This document shows positions 58,701 to 64,000 of a stretch of 64,000 bases of DNA, piece after piece. Under the pieces are notes generated by a model. It did not search any database. It was not told where the DNA came from and saw only the letters and a program-made list of their open reading frames with translations. Source of the stretch: Nigrospora sphaerica (lineage: Eukaryota > Ascomycota > Sordariomycetes > Amphisphaeriales > Apiosporaceae); contig JAGVVL010000015.1 of the NCBI GenBank assembly GCA_018287875.1, forward strand, positions 372,001-436,000, in the 5' to 3' direction. Made by a program: the position numbers and the translations under genes. The first letter of the stretch is position 1; every line of letters starts with the position of its first letter.

Positions 58701-59558
58701 CCATTTCATGACAGCTCTAGCATTGTGAAAGTCCTGATTACGGAGCCAGCTCAACCTTTCTCGGCAGGTTCGCAGTCTCGTTGTCGGCCGACCGCTGGTC
58801 GAAGGTTAGGGCGCATCGCCTCCATTTCAGAGCTTATACCTCGGGGTGGGTGGGGGCACATGTACTATGCTGCGAAGCCCGTGAACCCCGAAAGAGTTCA
58901 GAAAGGACGCCCGGGGAGTTCCAGTCGACTTCCGCGAGAACAAGCTTACAACGTCCTGAAACAAGACATCCACATAGCTCGACGGAGCATTCTCAAGCAC
59001 GCATTCAAGATTCTCATCCACCGTGAGGTGACCGATGAGACCTTGAACTGTATCAGGAGAAAATTTGGCGTTTTAGTTCTCAAACACCACGTGGAGCGAC
59101 CATTTGAGGAAGGTCTGGTTACTATCCGTGCTGGATGGCTTCATCGTTTCTAAGCGTGCCGCGGCAGCTAAACACTTCGCAATACGAAATATACCGTTTA
59201 GTTAGCGTCATTAATGTTAGTCTCTCCTTTGGCCTCGGCCCATGTTATCTTCGCGCCCGAGCAGTGGCTTTATGATAGAATGATTGAGCACGCGTAAGAC
59301 TACCCACGATGGTGGCACTGGTTACAATTCCCGCTTCTCTCAGTACTATTGTCTGTTCAGATATGGAAAATACTACTTTGATACACGACCTCCCCTTGGA
59401 GTTATCCCCTCAAGCCTCTCATATGTTTGTCCTAAAGTACGACATCGCCGCCGTTACCGCAATCCTAGGGATCCCGGAACTGCAGCCCTTCACCAGGCAC
59501 ATCCCAACGTCGCACCTGTTCGACCGCGCTACCTGTTATTCTTAGTATCATCTTGTGT

Positions 59559-61719
59559 TCATACCGTCGACTGCGATGGTGTAACACCAACACCAAATTT
59601 CTCGGTCGTCAGGTGGACTTGCACACCTTCAGTGCCAATAACGCGCCCCGTCGCGTCATGCGTAGCATCCCACTCCATCAATTGATCAACGGGCACCTTG
59701 ACGAGGTTGTGCGCCTGAACGCCGCCGTCAAGTTGGACTAGTTCTTGCCTGACCCGGTAACCCAACACGCGCGGGATTACTCGGATCCAAAAAAGATAGT
59801 AAAGCCCGCACAGCACAAGAATGGATATACCGACCACGACGTAGGTGCCGTACCAGAAAGACACATCCCCCTTGCCGCCGGCTGGTGGATACCACGGCAT
59901 GACCAGCAGGTACACGTGCACCAATATGTTGAAAATGGCAACAGGGTGCCAGACCTTGAATTGCGGTGGCGGCAGGTTTGCCTTGTTGCGACGCCATCGT
60001 ACGAGGTAAAGCCCAAACGCCATCATCAGGTTAAATGCGGCTGTGGGGAAGACGGCCAGGTCGCTTACTTTGTACCGTGTCAGTTTGTACAAAGTAGTTG
60101 TTTGTCTCGAGTAACCCACCAAAGTTGAAAGCGTCACCAGCAGGCACCGCCAAGATGACGATGGCGGTTAATCCCCAGTCCAGGAGATAGGGGCCGAACG
60201 GCGTGCCAAACGGCCAAGTCGATGCCCAGAACCGGGCCCAAGGGAGGACACCCTGCCTTCAGAGCCGAGTAACATCAGTTTCGAATCCCAACAACCCCGA
60301 AAAAGACGGCAGGGCCATTTCCATACCTGCCGGACTCCCGCAACATCCGCGCGGCCCCCAACATCACAGCGATGAGGTTTCCGAAGGCGCTCAAGGCGAC
60401 AAGAAAATTAAAGCCCCTGACGGAATTGCTCTCGCCGAATACGGCACGAAAGAACAAGCTGGCCGCTACAGTACCAGAATTCTGAAGGGCATCCTTGCCC
60501 ACTGGATCCAGGTCGTCAGTAACGGCCCGAATGTGTTGAACGGCGCGACACACGTACCTGCCCCAACATACGCGACGTTGGCGAGGACATACAACAGCAT
60601 GACCACGAGGATGGATATGGTTCCGTTGCGCTTGATCTGTTTGACAGGATTCTGTAGGAACGGAAGTCGTGTAAGCACGGGGATGAGGACGTGGCCGGGG
60701 AACGCTGGCTGACCTTGATCTCGTTGACGACGTTAAAAGCATTGTTGTAACCACCGTACGAGAAGATGATACGGTACAAAGCGATGGTCAAGCCATATGG
60801 GGTAGCTTCACCCTGGAAGGGCTTGGCAAAATGTGCAGTAGGCTGCTGCACACGGGTCTTCCCGCCCAGGACGACCAAGCCCGTGATGGCGATGAAGGTC
60901 AATGTGACCAGCTTGATTATGCCAATGGTGTTGGACAAGTAGTACGAGAACTTGGTATGGAACACCACGGCTGGGAAGGTTTAGCGCATAAGCTGCAGTA
61001 ATCAAAACCCGGCCTAGGACTAACCTAAAAATGCAAGGGTGTACCCAGCCAGCGCGACACCCTTGGTCTGCCAATCAGAGGCAGCAAAGCCAGCAGTGGC
61101 GAATAGGTAGTTCGACAGGACTAAGACACATTATTAGGGATGTCTATGAACGGGATGAAGATACGTACCGATGGCATTGCTGCTCCGAAACGACAAAATC
61201 AAATTCTGCATGGCAAAGGTCGTCGGGAAGAAGAAGCGGGGTCGAGGGTAGGCCTGCTCGAGGTAGACGACCTCGGCGCCGGACCGGCTCGGGAAATACG
61301 AGGCGAACTCGAGGTACACGGCGGCGCCGCAGAGGGAGATGACGCCGCCGAGCACCCAGTAAATCATACTGAGGCCGACCGAGCCCGTGCCGCTTAGAAT
61401 CGCCGACGCTGGGAAGCGAATGAGCACGAGTGGCCAGCGAATGGTACCAGAGGACAGTGACAAACTAACGTGTGGAGAAGATGCCGGTGCCTATCATCAT
61501 GCTGATGTTGAGGAAGAGAATGGTGACGGGCCCCACGGAATAGCCGAGCGGCGAAGACGTCTCGACCGGCGCGCCGCTGGCGTCTTGGTACGTCGACGGC
61601 GCATCGTTGCCTCCGGCCTCGCCGACATAGCGGCCACCGGGTGCCTCGCTGGTCTGGCCGTCCTTGGCATCGGAGTTTACAGCGGCTTGGCTGGCAAAGG
61701 GACGTCGCGAGAAGAGCAT
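59559..61719 (-). CDS. Amino-acid permease, high-affinity methionine permease (MUP1)-like
   Basis: APC-superfamily plasma-membrane transporter with about twelve helices in seven or eight exons. Exon 1 (from 61719) has a polar N terminus and helix 1 VTILFLNISMMIGTGIFST (GTGIF is the substrate-site motif of the family). After an intron follows SAILSGTGSVGLSMIYWVLG, AAVYLEFASYFPSRSGAEVV and YLEQAYPRPRFFFPTTFAMQ. Then VLSNYLFATAGFAASDWQTK and KFSYYLSNTIGIIKLVTLTF, LTIALYRIIFSYGGYNNAFN and VVNEIKV, NPVKQIKRNGTISILVVMLL, FFRAVFGESNSVRG and FNFLVALSAFGNLIAVMLGA. The C terminus has FGLYLVRWRRNKANLPPPQF and a polar tail with QLMEWDATHDA. The order and the PKR.....LP region match fungal methionine permeases. 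Related small-neutral amino-acid carriers cannot be excluded. Confidence 0.87.
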
Positions 61720-62735
61720 GGTGATGCGAGTTTGCGGAAAAGGTCGAGGCGCTAGGGTGGCATGGAATCGTGCTAAATTGCGGTTTCGCCTTGTGACGCG
61801 GTACAGACGAGGGACTGCCGACGCCCAATTGTGGTGTTCCGATCTGCGTACGCCATTTTAAACATCGAGAGTGCTTTCATTCATGGCCGTCGGCAAGTGT
61901 CAAATCTTGCTGCAGATGATGCAATTCCGCCGAGATATCAGCTCGCAGGGGCAGCTACCTGGTAGTTATCTACCCCTCAACCATGAGGCTCGTCAACGGC
62001 GGCGGACCCTTATCTGAAGAGAAACTACCGGCGATGCACGGCCCAATCAAAAGGCCTTTTGGCGTTCGACGAGTTGGGGGGGTTGCAGGGCCGGCCGGAT
62101 GGCGGGAGATGGTGCCATAATGGTGTAACCACCAGCTCCGCTACCTTGCATCGCATTCCCGTCGTTCCTCTGTTCATCGCCCCCCAGTGGAAGCAAATAC
62201 AATCAAGGGGCGAGAGTGTTAAAGAGCAGTACCACAAAGAGTTTGACCCAGAGGACAAGGGTAAAGTGGCTGAGCGGGATGACGGACGGCGGCAAGTTGG
62301 TCGGCGGGAATGTCTGGCCGAGGCAAAGCTCAGGACAGCGGAAAAGGCCAAACGCGGGGACCTGAAAGCATGCGCTATCCCCGGGTCGAACCATTGGGTG
62401 CTGCGTCGGGGGGCCGGGACATCCACCGACGCATAATACGTCTAGAACAAGTGCGAATCCTCGGGGACGATGTTGACAACCAAGTTTCTTCCGATGCGGA
62501 AGCAATCGTCGCAAAATCTAGTTCGAACTGGGAAAGACATTTATTAAGTCACTAAGCGGCGGACCTCGGACTGAATAGGGGGACGATCATGGCCTGAGAA
62601 TGGCAGGTTTAAGGACGGATCCCTGTCGTCTATTCGGGGCTCATGTCATCCTTTTACCGCCGTATTACATTCCTTCGCACTAGCCTCCTCTGTGAATATA
62701 TGTAACCAGCAGGTATTTGGGTTCTCGTCGACAGC
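61720..62735. other. Intergenic, upstream of the amino-acid permease
   Basis: It contains the permease promoter and the 3' flank of the edge MFS gene. Frames at 62025-62514 on both strands overlap each other and show no motif. No gene recognised. Confidence 0.45.
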
Positions 62736-64000
62736 TCAGTACCCAATGTAGCGCCAGCCCAGGTCAATCTGCTGTTGCGTGACGCCGCTCCTCATAGCCC
62801 TGGACTGCTGCTCTGGCGTGCCAGTGAGGAGCTTGTTCAATTTTCGCACGTGCCAGAGGTAGCCCGTGATGGTGAGGAAGAAAACGCCTACACAACCTAG
62901 CACTGTTTGGAACTCCTGTTAATCCTCATGCTTTTCCCCCGGTCCGGCGGCGCGGGCGAGAGAGGAAGACAGAGAGAGAGAGGGAAGAAAAAACTTACAG
63001 CAGCCAAAGGCGGCGTAGTAGTGCGGCGGCGCGTACCACAGGTAGCTCGCCCACAGGTTGCTGAGGCCACCGATCGCGTTGATCATAGCCACGCCGGCCG
63101 AGCGCTTGGGGTACGGCCGCGCCATGTGCAGGTTGAGCGTCTTGTAGATCATGATTTGCGGGAGCGCTGCATTTCCCCCGACCGCGTTAGCCGAACTGCC
63201 GGGGAGGCGAAGACACGGGGGCGTTGAGGGGGAAGGGGATTTATTTACCGACAACGGCGGGCATCAGCATCATGGCAAAGTACCGGGCCCCGGTATTGAG
63301 AGTCCCGAGGCAAATAACATAGGCGACGACGGCAACGGCCAGCGAGCCGACGATCATGGGGTAGATGGCATTTTTCCGCTATGTAGACTGTCAGCAAGTA
63401 TTCTTGACGAGCGGAAGGGCTATCAGCGGGGCGGCGGGGGCTTTCTCACATCACTGTAATAAGAAGTGGGGATAAAGATGAGCGCGGCGAAGATGTAAGG
63501 GGGGGCAGTGAGCAGCAGCGTAACGTTTTTGTCGTAGCCCAGGGTTTGCACAATGGACCTGAAATCGGTATCAGTATTGGTCTTCGGCTTCCTATTTTGG
63601 AACCTGGACGAGGGGGGCTCTGCCAAGCTCACGGGAAGAAGTTTCCGCTGGAGCCGATGGCCTGTGACATGAACATGCACCAGACCAGAGCCCAGATCTT
63701 CAAGTCCTTGAGGGCGAGAACAAAGCCCTTGAGCGTGCTCGTGTCCTCATTAGCCTCGCCGGCGCCGGCTTCTTTTTCGAGGCGCCAGACGGCGTAGTCT
63801 CGCTCGACGGCAGTTAAGAGGCGGGCGTTGTGGGGGTACTCGGGCATGACAAGGGCGAAGAGGAGGCCGCAGCCGACGGTGACGACACCCTCGCTTGGTT
63901 TTAAAAAGAAATGTCAGCCTTGCGCACCCAAAACTGACGGAAACGTAAACCTGTAGACTGTGGAACTCGACGGGGATGTGATAAACAAACAAAAGGAGTG
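62736..64000 (-). CDS. MFS permease, DAL5/anion:cation symporter family (5' end beyond right edge)
   Basis: C-terminal half of a transporter like the one at 13159. Exons from right to left on the minus strand: from about 63893, EGVVTVGCGLLFALVMPEYP and HNARLLTAVERDYAVWRLEK (the central loop of the family, [LM]P-[DE]-x-P-x-x-[TA]-R-x-L-x-x-x-E), then KIWALVWCMFMSQAIGSSGN. Next come SIVQTLGYDKNVTLLLTAPP and YIFAALIFIPTSYYSD, RKNAIYPMIVGSLAVAVVAY, ARYFAMMLMPAVV, NAALPQIMIYKTLNLHMARP and AMINAIGGLSNLWASYLWYA. The last exon has GVFFLTITGYLWHVRKLNKL and QQQIDLGWRYIGY, ending at TGA 62738-62736. Introns are short with good GT-AG signals. The N-terminal helices lie outside the window. Confidence 0.87.

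Larger units (their letters stand above)
52242..59558. other. Gene-poor region with repeats and relics (7.3 kb)
   Basis: No intact gene is convincing. Features seen: a direct repeat (55623-55976), small perfect hairpins near 55711-55732 and 55823-55846, an inverted repeat (56286-56502), a possible broken membrane-protein gene (56361-57697) and a TAG-rich RIP-like relic (about 58200-58700). Frames at 55309-55659 (116 codons) and 58725-59153 (142 codons) have no recognisable family. Several CACGTG cores occur at 53540-53830. Confidence 0.4.

Overview
The window is nuclear DNA of a filamentous ascomycete (Pezizomycotina, probably Sordariomycetes-like). The evidence is GC-rich genes broken by short 50-110 bp GT-AG introns, typical fungal families (Zn2Cys6 regulator, SAT4/PTH11-type rhodopsin-domain protein, 2EXR protein, LCCL membrane protein, MFS permeases of the DAL5 and monocarboxylate types), and an AT-richer transposon block whose stop codons and missense changes are C-to-T/G-to-A, the mark of repeat-induced point mutation (RIP). 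No ribosomal RNA, tRNA, CRISPR or prokaryotic operon was seen.

Layout. At the left edge is the 5' half of a cytochrome P450 (minus strand, cut off by the window), then an unrecognised 313-codon ORF (2754-3695) and a five-exon rhodopsin-domain membrane protein (3989-5727). After about 4 kb without a convincing gene comes a pair on the plus strand: a phenol-2-monooxygenase-like flavoprotein (9852-12519) and a DAL5/allantoate-type permease (13159-14904). From 14.9 to 22.6 kb no gene is convincing; this stretch holds a 20-bp minisatellite, a long C tract and a 211-bp MITE with TA target duplication. Then come a monocarboxylate-permease-like MFS protein (22575-24274), an unknown two-exon protein (24989-26067), an LCCL-domain membrane protein (26413-28383, minus) divergent from the non-catalytic queuine tRNA-ribosyltransferase subunit QTRT2 (29268-30804), a secreted alkaline phosphatase (32582-34943) and a 2EXR protein (35223-36437, minus).

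From about 36.7 to 43.4 kb lies repeat DNA: a solo LTR with an intact 5-bp duplication and a RIP-damaged Tad1-like LINE on the minus strand. The next block looks like a small accessory metabolic group: a SnoaL-like protein (43571-44123), an MFS transporter (44883-46525, minus) divergent from a Zn2Cys6 transcription factor (47243-49858), and a secreted protein of the bacterial type-2 solute-binding fold (50980-52123, minus). From 52.1 to 59.5 kb only fragments, repeats and RIP-like relics are visible. The right end carries a methionine-permease-like amino-acid transporter (59559-61719, minus) and the 3' part of another DAL5-type MFS permease (62736 to the edge, minus).

The genes together suggest uptake and breakdown of small organic acids, aromatic compounds, phosphate esters and amino acids, with five transporters in 64 kb. 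The best candidate for an under-described system is the region 43.6-52.1 kb: regulator, divergent permease, SnoaL-like enzyme and secreted solute-binding protein. That these act together is inference from position only.
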